Shown here piece by piece: positions 45,585-55,730 of a stretch of 64,000 bases of DNA (the first letter of the stretch is position 1; every line of letters begins with the position of its first letter). Source of the DNA: Methanospirillum stamsii (GTDB taxonomy: Archaea > Halobacteriota > Methanomicrobia > Methanomicrobiales > Methanospirillaceae); contig NZ_QGMZ01000011.1 of NCBI RefSeq assembly GCF_003173335.1, positions 1 to 64,000 on the forward strand, written 5' to 3'. Under the pieces are notes generated by a model. It saw nothing but the letters and a program-made list of their open reading frames with translations, did not search any database and had not been told where the DNA came from. The position numbers and the translations under genes are program-made.

Positions 45585-48203
45585 TTATTTGATAAACCGA
45601 TACAGTCCATTTTTTATAAAAATCTCAAATCTGACACCTTTCTCATAAGTTCCTGATTCATGAATGGAAAGCCCCGTAAGAGACAATATCTCCCTTGAAA
45701 GAAAAAGACCCAGACCTGTATTTTGTCCATATCCATGATTAAAAATTAATTCTTTCTCCTCATCCATGATCCCACAGCCATCATCGGAATAGACAATGAT
45801 TAATCCTTCGTCATTTACAATGGATTGCATCGTGATATTTGTTACATGCATCCCATGACGGATGGTATTCTCAAAAAGAGTATAAATAACCTTCTCGAAC
45901 ATCGGATCTGCAAATAATTCCAGATTTTCAATAAGATTATGAAAAATTACTGAATTAAGATTTATTTGATCAAGAACTGACTTAATGATGAAAGCAATAT
46001 TCTGCCAGACAGGTTCCTTCAATCCTATTTCATGATAAAGACGTGCAAATTCAATCTGATTATAAATAGTAATACCCACTTTTCGTTCAACTTCATTCCT
46101 TCGAATTTGTTCCTCATCTGACAGATCTTCTTTATCCAGATGAAGAAATCCCATAAGGACTGTTAACTGGTTTTTTATATCATGCCGGGTTATCGAATTC
46201 AAAACATTCAATTTATGCAAAGCAAATTTTAGTGAATCTTCAACCTGCTTTCTTTCAGTAATGTCATGAGCAACTCCGGTAATAAAAATGAGTTCGTTAT
46301 TAGAATTATAAACCGGATTGAAAACAGAGCTGTACCAATGAATCATATCATTAGAATGAACAATTCTGAAAATTATTGTATCTGAACGTTTAATCGTTTT
46401 GATAACATTTTGAATGATATTATGGAATTCATCAATATCATCATGGTGAATATAATCCGAATATGAATGCCCAAGTGTATCAAGAATGGTAAAACCAGTA
46501 TTTCTTTCCCAACTGGGTGATAGGAAAGTAAACATCCCTCGTAAGTCGATATTAAAAATTATATCATAAGAATTTTCAATAATAAGTTGATATTCTTCTT
46601 TTGATGTTATCAGTGCTTCTTCAGTCGCTTTTAAAATTGAGAAGTCCCGGATAGTTTCAATTACCGCGATAATGTCTTCGTTCTTATCGTAAACAGGTCC
46701 AGCTACTGCTGAAAGATACTTCTCTTCAATTTGGCCCGAAATGGTCAACCAGCCTTCACTATGTAATATTTTTTGATTTTTATCATCAAAAAAAGGAATT
46801 CTACGTTTCAACCCAGGTTCAAGAATGAGATTGGCAAGAAGACAATCTCCCTCCGGATAAAAAATATGAGTATATACCTCCCGATCAGATCCAATAATGT
46901 CCGTACTAGAAAACCCAGTGAGATCTTCCATCGCATTATTCCATCCTATAACATTGTGAGATGAATTAATAATCAGAATAGGTTCAGGAATGCTCTTAAT
47001 AATCTGATTTAACAGTATGTTTCGTTCAATTAATATCTGATTATTTAATTGTTCAGAAAGAATACTTTCTTTTAAGCGGTAAATAGCATTTGTTAAAGAA
47101 TTGAACTCATCAATTTCAGGATCGCGAATGGTATGATTTAAATCCCCCTGTGATATTTGATTGATGTCCTCAATAATATCCTGAACCGGTCTTGATAACC
47201 GTATTAAAGTAAAATATAATAGTATTCCGGAAATAACTATCACAATCAAAAAGAGATTGAACATACCTAAATAAATTGAGAGAATCTCATTTTCAATCAA
47301 TGAAACATCCGTATTTACTTCGGCGACAAATGAAGCTTCATACCCATAAATTGCTCTTTCACTTTTTAAGTAAACCAGGTAACGTATTGGAATACCATTA
47401 GCATAATCAATTATGGATGCATGAGTTTCAAAAATCTGATTGATTCTAGAATCCTGAAGAGGATTTACATATTCTGATGATGTAGCTACGGGATCTTTTT
47501 TGAAATTAAATATTGAAATATCATGAATATATGGATTCGAAAATGTTGTATCACGAACGATATCAGAGAGATTCATGATAATATCACGATCAATTCCAAA
47601 AGATTGCTCCTTTATACCGATTTCCAAAACATATTTATGATCAGATGTTGGCATATATGCCCATTTTCGAAGCTCGATGCCATTTAGTTCTCCGGTAACC
47701 TGATCAGGAAAAAAGCCATTATTATTCCGAATTGTGTCTAAATAATCAGCAAATTTCGGAGCATTTTCTCGAAAATTTAGATTTAAGTCTTGTTTATTTG
47801 TTGTTGCAACAATGACATTGGATTCATTTATTATGTAAAGATCTATGTTTTCAGGATTTTCGTTAATTTCTGTTTTTATTAAGTTTAGATCTAACTTTTT
47901 GATATCTTCTTTATGTAATTCATAGGTGTTAAAAAACGGAATAAATGCATCTTTTAACCGGATATTTAATGTGTCATCATATAATTTGAATGCAGCAAAA
48001 CGAAGTTGAATACTTTTTTCCAATGAATGGAGAGAAAGATTATTCATTGACTGAATATTCTCTTTCAATTCCGTAGTCTGATTGTGAGCATATAATAAAG
48101 CAAATACTCCAAAAAGAATTATGAATAAAAAAAATATCCTGACTAGAACAGCTGTTGAGAAACGTTTTCTAAAGTTTTTAGAAATTTCATCCAACAGTTC
48201 CAT
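45585..48203 (-). CDS. Membrane-bound PAS histidine kinase with extracytoplasmic sensor
   Basis: 872 residues. TM1 (about 15-40), an extracytoplasmic Cache-like sensor (about 45-300), TM2 (about 305-330) and HAMP (about 330-390) are followed by two PAS units (about 400-525, 530-655). The core has His674 in ITRHDIKNQL, an N box (LFENTIRHG), a G1 box (SDDGCGIM) and a G2 box (TGLGLFLSREIL). It senses an external signal and phosphorylates an unknown partner. Unlike the other kinases of this family in the window it is membrane-bound and has no receiver domain. Confidence 0.93.
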   Translation of the reverse strand: MELLDEISKNFRKRFSTAVLVRIFFLFIILFGVFALLYAHNQTTELKENIQSMNNLSLHSLEKSIQLRFAAFKLYDDTLNIRLKDAFIPFFNTYELHKEDIKKLDLNLIKTEINENPENIDLYIINESNVIVATTNKQDLNLNFRENAPKFADYLDTIRNNNGFFPDQVTGELNGIELRKWAYMPTSDHKYVLEIGIKEQSFGIDRDIIMNLSDIVRDTTFSNPYIHDISIFNFKKDPVATSSEYVNPLQDSRINQIFETHASIIDYANGIPIRYLVYLKSERAIYGYEASFVAEVNTDVSLIENEILSIYLGMFNLFLIVIVISGILLYFTLIRLSRPVQDIIEDINQISQGDLNHTIRDPEIDEFNSLTNAIYRLKESILSEQLNNQILIERNILLNQIIKSIPEPILIINSSHNVIGWNNAMEDLTGFSSTDIIGSDREVYTHIFYPEGDCLLANLILEPGLKRRIPFFDDKNQKILHSEGWLTISGQIEEKYLSAVAGPVYDKNEDIIAVIETIRDFSILKATEEALITSKEEYQLIIENSYDIIFNIDLRGMFTFLSPSWERNTGFTILDTLGHSYSDYIHHDDIDEFHNIIQNVIKTIKRSDTIIFRIVHSNDMIHWYSSVFNPVYNSNNELIFITGVAHDITERKQVEDSLKFALHKLNVLNSITRHDIKNQLTVLMGFLHLDKEDLSDEEQIRRNEVERKVGITIYNQIEFARLYHEIGLKEPVWQNIAFIIKSVLDQINLNSVIFHNLIENLELFADPMFEKVIYTLFENTIRHGMHVTNITMQSIVNDEGLIIVYSDDGCGIMDEEKELIFNHGYGQNTGLGLFLSREILSLTGLSIHESGTYEKGVRFEIFIKNGLYRFIK

Positions 48204-48318
48204 AGGTTACATATATTTTTTTTATACCTTAATTGTACTCATTTGACGAATAATAAAAAGAAAAATTGGGCGGTTATGATAATCCCGATTTTTTTATCAG
48301 ACACATATTATAAATTTT

Positions 48319-48777
48319 TTAATTTTCCAATAATATGTCCCCACCAATTACTGAAAAAGGTAAAATTGCTCTACCATTTGAAATAAAAAAAAGACGATGG
48401 GTGATTGATAAGGATTTGTCGAATTTTTGAATTGGATAAGATAATAAAAATTGTTCGTCAGATTTAGATATTTTCTCTAAATTTTCTTTTTCAAAAGTAG
48501 ATATGATAGTCCCATCGCTCAAATCCAGTACTTCAATTTTTGTAAGACGTAACTCTTTATCTTTGTAGGGAGATGTGAGAAGAGAATACGATATTAACAT
48601 TGTATCATTATTTCTTTCAATTTCAGAATGCTCTAATATTGTAATTGAAATGTTACGAATGTCTGAATTATCGGTTACAGGTGGATGACGATCAGATGTT
48701 GTCAATAATAAAAGGGCAATCAGTACTGCAATAATAATAAAAAGAAATCCGATAAATTTTATCCATTTTTTATCCAT
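48319..48777 (-). CDS. Small single-span membrane protein with extracytoplasmic domain
   Basis: 152 residues. One TM helix (about 8-28) is preceded by a KKWIK basic start. A beta-rich outer domain (about 35-150) follows with Asp/Asn/Ser-rich stretches. No family recognised. It precedes the membrane kinase on the same strand with 115 bp between, so a sensory partnership is possible but unproven. Confidence 0.6.
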   Translation of the reverse strand: MDKKWIKFIGFLFIIIAVLIALLLLTTSDRHPPVTDNSDIRNISITILEHSEIERNNDTMLISYSLLTSPYKDKELRLTKIEVLDLSDGTIISTFEKENLEKISKSDEQFLLSYPIQKFDKSLSITHRLFFISNGRAILPFSVIGGDILLEN

Positions 48778-48994
48778 GTACTTCCAGATATTATGTAAAT
48801 ATCATCTTATTAGAAATTTCGGATTATTATGAATGGCATACAAATTCATAATTAGAATAATTCCGGAAAATTTTGCTAACGAGAAAAATTTTCTCATTCA
48901 TTCACTCAAAAAAGAAAAACCAAACTCATCTTTTTTTCTTCTTGCAGAACCATAGTTAAGGTCCCAATAAAAACCAAATAAATTGGTGATATCT

Positions 48995-50266
48995 GTGGAA
49001 CCATCAATACCTAAAACTTCATCGCTTACTCTTACGCAAATAATTCCCCTATATATAGGATCAGTTCTGGGGTCAGGGATTTTGCTACTGCCAGGACTAA
49101 CCGCTGATTCATCCGGCCCTGCATCACTTCTTGCATGGATCCTTATGAGTATATTGGCAATACCTATGGCGTTAAGTATGGGTTTTTTATCAGTAAAATA
49201 TCCTCATGCCGGAGGCGTTTCATATTTTGTATCAAAAGCATTTAACCCGGAAATTGGAATGCTTGTCGGCTGGTTTTTTCTTCTATCCGCAATTATTGCG
49301 GTCCCCATTATTGCTTTAACCGGAGCAGGGTATGCATCTTCTGCTTTTGGTCTGGGAGATTCAGGAAGAATCATTATTTCAGCAATTATTATGGTAATTG
49401 CAGTAGTGTCAAATTTTTTCGGGATGAGACTTACCGGAAAGGTTCAGATGACTGTTGTAATCGCTACAGTATTGATTCTCATCGGAGCGATAGCAGGAAG
49501 CATACCTTCAATTAATATGGAAAATTTTATTCCGTTTATGCCTAATGGCTGGATAAGTGTGGGTCATTCAGCTACCCTTATCTTCTGGTGTTTTCTTGGA
49601 TGGGAAGCAATTTCTCATGTGACTGAAGAATTTGAAAACCCGGGACGGGATGTAGTCAGAGGCACTATCATTTCATCAATTATTATTAGTATCCTCTATC
49701 TGGCAACAGCATTCGCAGTTATCGGAACAAAATGTTATGGTCCCGGAATATCAGATGTCTCACTGATTCATCTGATTAATCTTTCATTTGGGACATCAGG
49801 AATGATAATCGCCGGGATAATAACATTATTTATCACAACTGCTCCTGCAATTGCATATACCGGAGCTGCAGGAAGATTAGCATACACCATTTCAAAATCA
49901 GGTTATGGACCAAAAGTCTTTACTTTATTACATACGAGGTTTTTTACTCCGGTTGGTTCTCTCATTTTTTTAATTATCTGTTATTTCTGCATTCTTTTAA
50001 TATTCATGAGCGGAAAAATTTCTCTCGATATTCTAATACAAATTCCAAACACAACTTTTATTCTTACCTATTTTGCGGGATGTGCTGCAGGTCTTATTTT
50101 ATTAAAGAATGATAAAATTGGTTTAATTGTAAGTTTTATCTCATTAATATTAACCGGAGCAATCTTTTGTTTTACTGGAAAAGCGATGTTTTGGCCATTG
50201 ATATTAATCCTTATATGGATATTATTCTTGAAATTTCGTAAACAATATCAGTCAAATAATAATTAG
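48995..50266 (+). CDS. APC-superfamily amino acid permease
   Basis: About 423 residues from GTG 48995, with a GGTGAT ribosome site four bases upstream; a TTG four codons earlier is less likely. About 12 TM helices. The first helix has the APC glycine-rich motif [13 protein letters not shown], and the family loop [28 protein letters not shown] is present. Substrate unknown, likely an amino acid or polyamine. The trpB2 gene follows 62 bp downstream but has its own promoter. Confidence 0.9.
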   Translation: MEPSIPKTSSLTLTQIIPLYIGSVLGSGILLLPGLTADSSGPASLLAWILMSILAIPMALSMGFLSVKYPHAGGVSYFVSKAFNPEIGMLVGWFFLLSAIIAVPIIALTGAGYASSAFGLGDSGRIIISAIIMVIAVVSNFFGMRLTGKVQMTVVIATVLILIGAIAGSIPSINMENFIPFMPNGWISVGHSATLIFWCFLGWEAISHVTEEFENPGRDVVRGTIISSIIISILYLATAFAVIGTKCYGPGISDVSLIHLINLSFGTSGMIIAGIITLFITTAPAIAYTGAAGRLAYTISKSGYGPKVFTLLHTRFFTPVGSLIFLIICYFCILLIFMSGKISLDILIQIPNTTFILTYFAGCAAGLILLKNDKIGLIVSFISLILTGAIFCFTGKAMFWPLILILIWILFLKFRKQYQSNNN

Positions 50267-50295
50267 ACGGTGGGGACCATACTTGTTCGAAAATG

Positions 50296-50304
50296 TATAA
50301 ATAT
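50296..50304 (+). promoter_or_regulatory. TATA box of trpB2, predicting a leaderless transcript
   Basis: TATAAATAT at 50296-50304 with a CGAAAA BRE-like stretch just before. It is centred about 29 bp before ATG 50329, the usual TATA-to-start distance, so transcription should begin at or near the ATG. Confidence 0.6.
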
Positions 50305-50328
50305 GTGCAACCACATACTAACATATAC

Positions 50329-51687
50329 ATGGACACGAAGATAATTCTGGATGAGAATGAATTACCGAAAAAATGGTACAACATTCAGGCGGATCTAAAA
50401 ACACCATTAGAACCACCAATGCATCCACAGACAAAAAAACCCCTATGTTCAGCAGATCTGGAACCAATTTTTCCTAAAGAATTAATAAAACAGGAAATGT
50501 CCCAGGAACGTTATATTGACATTCCTTCAGAAATCAGGGATATTTTAACTTTATGGAGACCATCCCCCCTCTTTCGTGCACATCGGTTAGAGAAACTTCT
50601 GAAAACTCCGGCAAAAATTTTCTATAAATATGAAGGAGTCAGTCCACCAGGATCTCATAAACCAAATACTGCAATTGCTCAGGCATATTATAATATGAAA
50701 GAAGGTATTGAGCGTATTGCAACAGAAACTGGTGCAGGTCAATGGGGTTCATCTCTCGCTTTTGCAACACAACTCTTTGACATGGAATGTAAAGTCTACA
50801 TGGTCAGAGGAAGTTATGATCAAAAACCCTACAGAAAGATGATGATGCAGACATGGGGGGCATCATGTGTTCCTTCACCTTCACCAGATACCAATGCAGG
50901 ACGAACCATCCTTGAAAAAAATCCTGATACTCCGGGATCCCTGGGAATTGCTATTTCTGAAGCGGTTGAAGATGCTGCAACTCATTCCAATACTAATTAT
51001 TCACTTGGTAGCGTATTGAACCATGTCTGTCTCCATCAGACTATCATCGGACTGGAAACACAAAAACAACTTGAAATGGTGGACGAAACTGCAGATGTTG
51101 TCATAGCATCCGCGGGAGGAGGATCAAATTGTGCAGGAATATGTTTCCCTTTTATTAAAGACAAGATTGATGGTAAAAATCCGGATATTGAAATACTGGC
51201 AGTTGAACCTTCTGCATGCCCTTCATTAACCAAAGGACTTTATGCTTATGATTTCGGAGATGTTGCAGGCCTTACTCCTCTCCTGAAAATGTTTACATTG
51301 GGTCATGATTTCATTCCTCCTTCAATTCATGCAGGGGGTCTTCGATATCACGGAATGGCCCCTCTTATCTCTAAACTTCATGCTGATAATCTGATTTCCT
51401 CAACTTCTGTTTATCAGAATGAAGTTTTCGAAGCTGCAGTAATGTTTGCCCGTTCAGAAGGGATTATTCCGGCGCCTGAATCTGCTCATGCGATACGTGC
51501 GGTTATCGATAAAGCAATTGAATGTAAAAAATCTGGAGAATCAAAAACGATTATATTTAATAATAGTGGACATGGTCATTTTGATCTTTCAAGTTATGAA
51601 GCATACTTTAGCGGTTCACTGGTAGATTATGAATACCCCGCAGATTTAATAGCAGAATCATTAAAAAACCTTCCAATAGTCGCATGA
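50329..51687 (+). CDS. trpB2: Tryptophan synthase beta-like protein TrpB2
   Basis: 452 residues from ATG 50329, chosen from the TATA position. PLP lysine is Lys111 (GSHKPNTA). Typical TrpB2 features are [16 protein letters not shown], the extended N-terminal segment and the glycine-rich phosphate loop [11 protein letters not shown]. TrpB2 joins indole and serine, but without a tight TrpA partner; alternative roles with serine or phosphoserine are known. No trpA is present in the window. The stop overlaps the COG3199 gene by 4 nt (ATGA). Together with the upstream permease this may be a small amino-acid module. Confidence 0.92.
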   Translation: MDTKIILDENELPKKWYNIQADLKTPLEPPMHPQTKKPLCSADLEPIFPKELIKQEMSQERYIDIPSEIRDILTLWRPSPLFRAHRLEKLLKTPAKIFYKYEGVSPPGSHKPNTAIAQAYYNMKEGIERIATETGAGQWGSSLAFATQLFDMECKVYMVRGSYDQKPYRKMMMQTWGASCVPSPSPDTNAGRTILEKNPDTPGSLGIAISEAVEDAATHSNTNYSLGSVLNHVCLHQTIIGLETQKQLEMVDETADVVIASAGGGSNCAGICFPFIKDKIDGKNPDIEILAVEPSACPSLTKGLYAYDFGDVAGLTPLLKMFTLGHDFIPPSIHAGGLRYHGMAPLISKLHADNLISSTSVYQNEVFEAAVMFARSEGIIPAPESAHAIRAVIDKAIECKKSGESKTIIFNNSGHGHFDLSSYEAYFSGSLVDYEYPADLIAESLKNLPIVA

Positions 51688-52793
51688 CCTCTATCGGGTT
51701 TATTATAAATCCTTATGCAGGAATGGGAGGAGCAGTTGGACTGAAAGGAACGGATAACTCCATAAAAGAAGCAATATCATTAGGAGCAGAACCCCAGTCA
51801 GCAACAAAAGCCCTAAGGTTTCTTTCCGGTCTAAAAGAAAAAGACATCCATTTTTTTACAGTTAATGGAGAAATGGGTGAGAATGTATTAAGAAAAACCA
51901 ATCTTTCTTATACAATTGTTTACCATTCTGAAAAAAATAATTTAGATCCAATAATTAAAACCAGTGCTGCTGATACCAAAAAAGCCTGCCTTGAAATTAT
52001 GAAAGCCCACGTAGATTTATTAATTTTCTGTGGTGGTGATGGAACAGCAAAAGATGTTTTTTCTTGTACTGGAAACGCTGTACCAATTTTAGGAATCCCA
52101 ACAGGAGTAAAAATTTTTTCCGGAGTTTTTGCTACAACACCCGAATCTGCCGTTCATATTCTCTCGCAATGGAATGGAAATAATCTGATAGATGGAGAGG
52201 TTCTGGATGTTGATGAGGAAGAATACCGAAATGGAAATTTAAAGACTACTCTATTTGGAATTGCAAAAATACCTTATGTTAAGGGATTGTGTCAATGTAG
52301 TAAACAAGTTTCCTTTGGTGATGAAGCAGATAACATGGAAGGAATAGCAAATTTTATCATTGAAATTATGCAGGATGATACGCTTTATCTGCTGGGAGCT
52401 GGAACCACAACAAAAAAAATAGCAGATACTCTGAATATTTCAAAAACCCTCCTTGGAATAGATGCAATATATCAGAAGAAATTATTAAAATCAGACCTTA
52501 ACGAAAAAGAGATACTCACCTTACTCAACTATTATGATAAAGTAAAAATTATTATCAGTCCAATTGGCGCTCAGGGATTTATACTGGGGAGAGGAAACCA
52601 ACAGATAAGCAGGGATGTAATAAAAAAGATCGGAATTAACTCGTTGATTGTAATTGCATCAGAATCAAAATTACAAAACACGAAATCTCTGTTCATTGAC
52701 ACTGGGGATCCTGACTTGAATTCTTCATTTAGTGATTCAATCCTGGTGATTAGTAATTATAAAATGGGCATTCGAAAAAAACTAATTCATTAA
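51684..52793 (+). CDS. COG3199 ATP-NAD kinase-like protein
   Basis: 369 residues. The NAD kinase-type motif GGDGT ([13 protein letters not shown], about 112-125) and the N-terminal nucleotide fold [12 protein letters not shown] are present. COG3199 proteins are related to NAD kinase and AcoX; their substrate is unsettled. The gene overlaps trpB2 by 4 nt, so the two are translationally coupled. No membrane segment. No other partner seen. Confidence 0.85.
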   Translation: MTSIGFIINPYAGMGGAVGLKGTDNSIKEAISLGAEPQSATKALRFLSGLKEKDIHFFTVNGEMGENVLRKTNLSYTIVYHSEKNNLDPIIKTSAADTKKACLEIMKAHVDLLIFCGGDGTAKDVFSCTGNAVPILGIPTGVKIFSGVFATTPESAVHILSQWNGNNLIDGEVLDVDEEEYRNGNLKTTLFGIAKIPYVKGLCQCSKQVSFGDEADNMEGIANFIIEIMQDDTLYLLGAGTTTKKIADTLNISKTLLGIDAIYQKKLLKSDLNEKEILTLLNYYDKVKIIISPIGAQGFILGRGNQQISRDVIKKIGINSLIVIASESKLQNTKSLFIDTGDPDLNSSFSDSILVISNYKMGIRKKLIH

Positions 52794-52803
52794 CTCAATA
52801 ATT

Positions 52804-53043
52804 CTATCCAGAAATAATAAGGAAAACGTTCATACTATTCCAATAGCAGACCAGAGTCACGGTTTTATCTTCAATCCTCCTATTGGAAATGAGGGAAGAT
52901 ATTGTAGCCACAATAGTTTTAATTTGATTTTCAGATATTTCCTGGCCCATAATGTTAGGAGAAACAGTAATGGCTTTTACATTTTTTTTTACTTGTTGCA
53001 AGTAGATTTTTAATATACAATTAACATAAAATTCTGAATTCAT
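52804..53043 (-). CDS. Possible small protein in the spacer
   Basis: 79 residues from ATG 53043; no good ribosome site. Sequence is mixed polar/hydrophobic with no recognised motif. It lies between COG3199 and GH57 genes on the opposite strand. It may be chance. Confidence 0.3.
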   Translation of the reverse strand: MNSEFYVNCILKIYLQQVKKNVKAITVSPNIMGQEISENQIKTIVATISSLISNRRIEDKTVTLVCYWNSMNVFLIISG

Positions 53044-53149
53044 AATCTCTGTCAATAATCAGGAATGTCCGGCAATAATCTTTAACAAACTTATAAATAT
53101 CTATTATGCAACAGAAACGATAGGAACAAAATAACCCTCATAATCAAAG

Positions 53150-55654
53150 GTGATGATCATTTCGAAATATATCTGTGTTCATGGACATTTTTATCAACCT
53201 CCTCGTGAAAATCCCTGGTTGGAAGAGATAGAAATAGAAGAATCCGCATATCCTTTTCATGATTGGAATGAACGGGTGACTGCTGAATGTTACGCTCCGA
53301 ACGCATCATCCAGAATTCTCGGATCTGATAAAAAAATTATAAATATCGTTAATAATTATGCAAAAATTAGTTTTAATTTTGGTCCAACCCTTCTTTCATG
53401 GCTTGAACAACATAACAAAGATGTCTATAGAGCTATTTTAAACGCTGATAAAGAAAGCCAAAATAATTTTTCCGGGCATGGTTCTGCTATCGCTCAGGCA
53501 TACAATCATATTATACTACCTCTCGCTTCTTATAACGATAAAAAAACTGAAATTTTGTGGGGAATTAAAGATTTTATATATCGTTTTGAAAGAATGCCTG
53601 AGGGGATGTGGTTACCGGAGACCGCAGTAGATATTGAATCGTTGGAGATTCTAGCTGAACTAGGAATAAAATTTACTATTCTTGCACCCCATCAGGCTAA
53701 AAGAATTCGGAAAATCAGCCAGGAAACCTGGTTAAATATTACACAGGATACCCTTGATATCTTTAGACCATACCTGTGCATTCTCCCATCAAGTAAAAAA
53801 ATTTCTATTTTTTTTTATGATTCAGGTATAGCAAATGAAGTCGCATTTCAGAACATTCTTGAAAATGGTGACTTATTTGCGGATCGTTTAATACGAAGGT
53901 TTCCTGATTCTCATGAATCTTCGGAATTATTATCAATCGCAAATGATGGTGAAACCTATGGACATCATCACCGATTTGCAGATATGGCACTCGCATATGC
54001 ATTAAAGAAAATTGAATTGGAAAGAGTTGCATCAATCACAATTTACGGCGAATATTTGGACAAGTTTCCTCCGGAATATGAAGTATCTATTGCAGAGAAT
54101 ACATCCTGGAGTTGTATACATGGTGTAAAAAGATGGGAAGATGATTGCGGTTGCAGAGCGATGTATGCCTGCCTTATTACTGATACTTCTGTTTGTTACC
54201 CTATTGCATTACAGGATAAAAACTCTTTAAAGAACATTAAACCCTGGAATCAACAATGGAGAAAACCACTTCGGGATGCCATGAATTGGCTCCATTCACA
54301 ATTAAACCAATTATATGAAAAAGAAATGGAATCTCTTTTTCAGTATCCCTTTACCGTCCGTGATGATTACATTGATATTCTTATTGATAGATCTCCGGAA
54401 AAAATTATTCGTTTTTTTAATTCGCATGCCAAACGTAATCTTTCTCACGATGAAATTGTCAGAAGCATAAAATTACTTGAAATTCAGAAAAACCTTCTCT
54501 TCATGCAAACCAGCTGTGGATGGTTTTTTGATGATCTTGCGGGAATTGAAACAGTTCAGGTTATGATGTATGCCTGTAGGGCCATGCATCTTCTTCGTGA
54601 CATAATAGGCATTGACCTGGAACCAGAATATGTTACATTACTAACAAAGGCAAAATCTAATGTTTTGGAGATTGGAGATGGGGGCACAATATATAATAAT
54701 TATGTAAAAAGTGCTATTTTTGATATAAACCGAGTCGCCTTTCAATATGCAGTCACTTCTCTTATCAAAAACCAACCAGATGAATCAGCAGTTCCGACTT
54801 ACGATATTTTTAATAAATCATTTCAAGAAGGAAATGCCGGGAGAATAAAACTTGCAACTGGATATGCTTTATTCAGATCGAAAATTACTCTAAAAGAATC
54901 TACTCTGATATTTGTTGCTCTTCACTTGGGAGAACACAATTTTATTGGTGGAATAAAACCCTTTACCACAGAAGAAGCATTTAATGAAATTAATAATGAT
55001 ATTTGGACATCGTTACAAAGAAATGATTTACCCAGGTTGATTCTTGGGATTGACCGGAATTTTGATTATCATTCCTTCTCTTTATGGCATTTATTTCGAG
55101 ATGGTAAACGAAAAGTTCTTTATAGCATCTTAAATGAAGCATTATCTGATATTAATTATGAATATCAGCTGTTATATAAAAGATATTATTCTCTGGTTAC
55201 GGCAATGAAAGAATTGCATATTAAGCCCCCTACATCACTTGAATTTCCGATACAATTTTCTCTCAATAATGAACTCAAAATATGTTTATCAAAAATGGAT
55301 TATGATGAAACACGTTTATCCCAAATAATTACTGATTTAACCAAAGGGAAATTCCAACCAGAAATAAAAACTCTTTCAATTTTTATTGAAGAATTATTTA
55401 CACGGTTTTTAGAAGAAGTAGAGAAAAACCCTTTTGATATAAATAATATTCAGAAAACCAATCGGTTGTTTACAATCATTTCACCACTCTCATTATCACT
55501 GGATTTGAGGAATAGTCAGAATTCTTACTTCAGGTTAAGGAAAATGATTTATGAACGAATGAAAACAGATGAGGAAGCTCAAGATGAATCCGCTAAAGAA
55601 TGGTTGGAACAATTTATAATTCTTGGAGATAACCTGGATATTTTATCCATTTAA
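53150..55654 (+). CDS. GH57-family alpha-glucan hydrolase/transferase with DUF3536
   Basis: 834 residues (GTG 53150 or ATG 53153). GH57 conserved regions are seen: HGHFYQPPREN (N-terminal His region), PEGMWLPETAVD (nucleophile Glu region) and NDGETYGHHHRF (acid Asp region), all within about 1-290. A large C-terminal DUF3536 region (about 500-830) follows. Such enzymes act on alpha-1,4- or alpha-1,6-glucans; the exact activity is uncertain. Next on the same strand is malQ, 76 bp away, so both serve glycogen or maltodextrin turnover in the cytosol. No signal peptide. Confidence 0.9.
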   Translation: MMIISKYICVHGHFYQPPRENPWLEEIEIEESAYPFHDWNERVTAECYAPNASSRILGSDKKIINIVNNYAKISFNFGPTLLSWLEQHNKDVYRAILNADKESQNNFSGHGSAIAQAYNHIILPLASYNDKKTEILWGIKDFIYRFERMPEGMWLPETAVDIESLEILAELGIKFTILAPHQAKRIRKISQETWLNITQDTLDIFRPYLCILPSSKKISIFFYDSGIANEVAFQNILENGDLFADRLIRRFPDSHESSELLSIANDGETYGHHHRFADMALAYALKKIELERVASITIYGEYLDKFPPEYEVSIAENTSWSCIHGVKRWEDDCGCRAMYACLITDTSVCYPIALQDKNSLKNIKPWNQQWRKPLRDAMNWLHSQLNQLYEKEMESLFQYPFTVRDDYIDILIDRSPEKIIRFFNSHAKRNLSHDEIVRSIKLLEIQKNLLFMQTSCGWFFDDLAGIETVQVMMYACRAMHLLRDIIGIDLEPEYVTLLTKAKSNVLEIGDGGTIYNNYVKSAIFDINRVAFQYAVTSLIKNQPDESAVPTYDIFNKSFQEGNAGRIKLATGYALFRSKITLKESTLIFVALHLGEHNFIGGIKPFTTEEAFNEINNDIWTSLQRNDLPRLILGIDRNFDYHSFSLWHLFRDGKRKVLYSILNEALSDINYEYQLLYKRYYSLVTAMKELHIKPPTSLEFPIQFSLNNELKICLSKMDYDETRLSQIITDLTKGKFQPEIKTLSIFIEELFTRFLEEVEKNPFDINNIQKTNRLFTIISPLSLSLDLRNSQNSYFRLRKMIYERMKTDEEAQDESAKEWLEQFIILGDNLDILSI

Positions 55655-55730
55655 CAAAAAATTGACATTTTAATATTTTTCTAAATTAAATCATGAATTT
55701 TTACTTTGATTAAGACAACGGAGTGAATAG

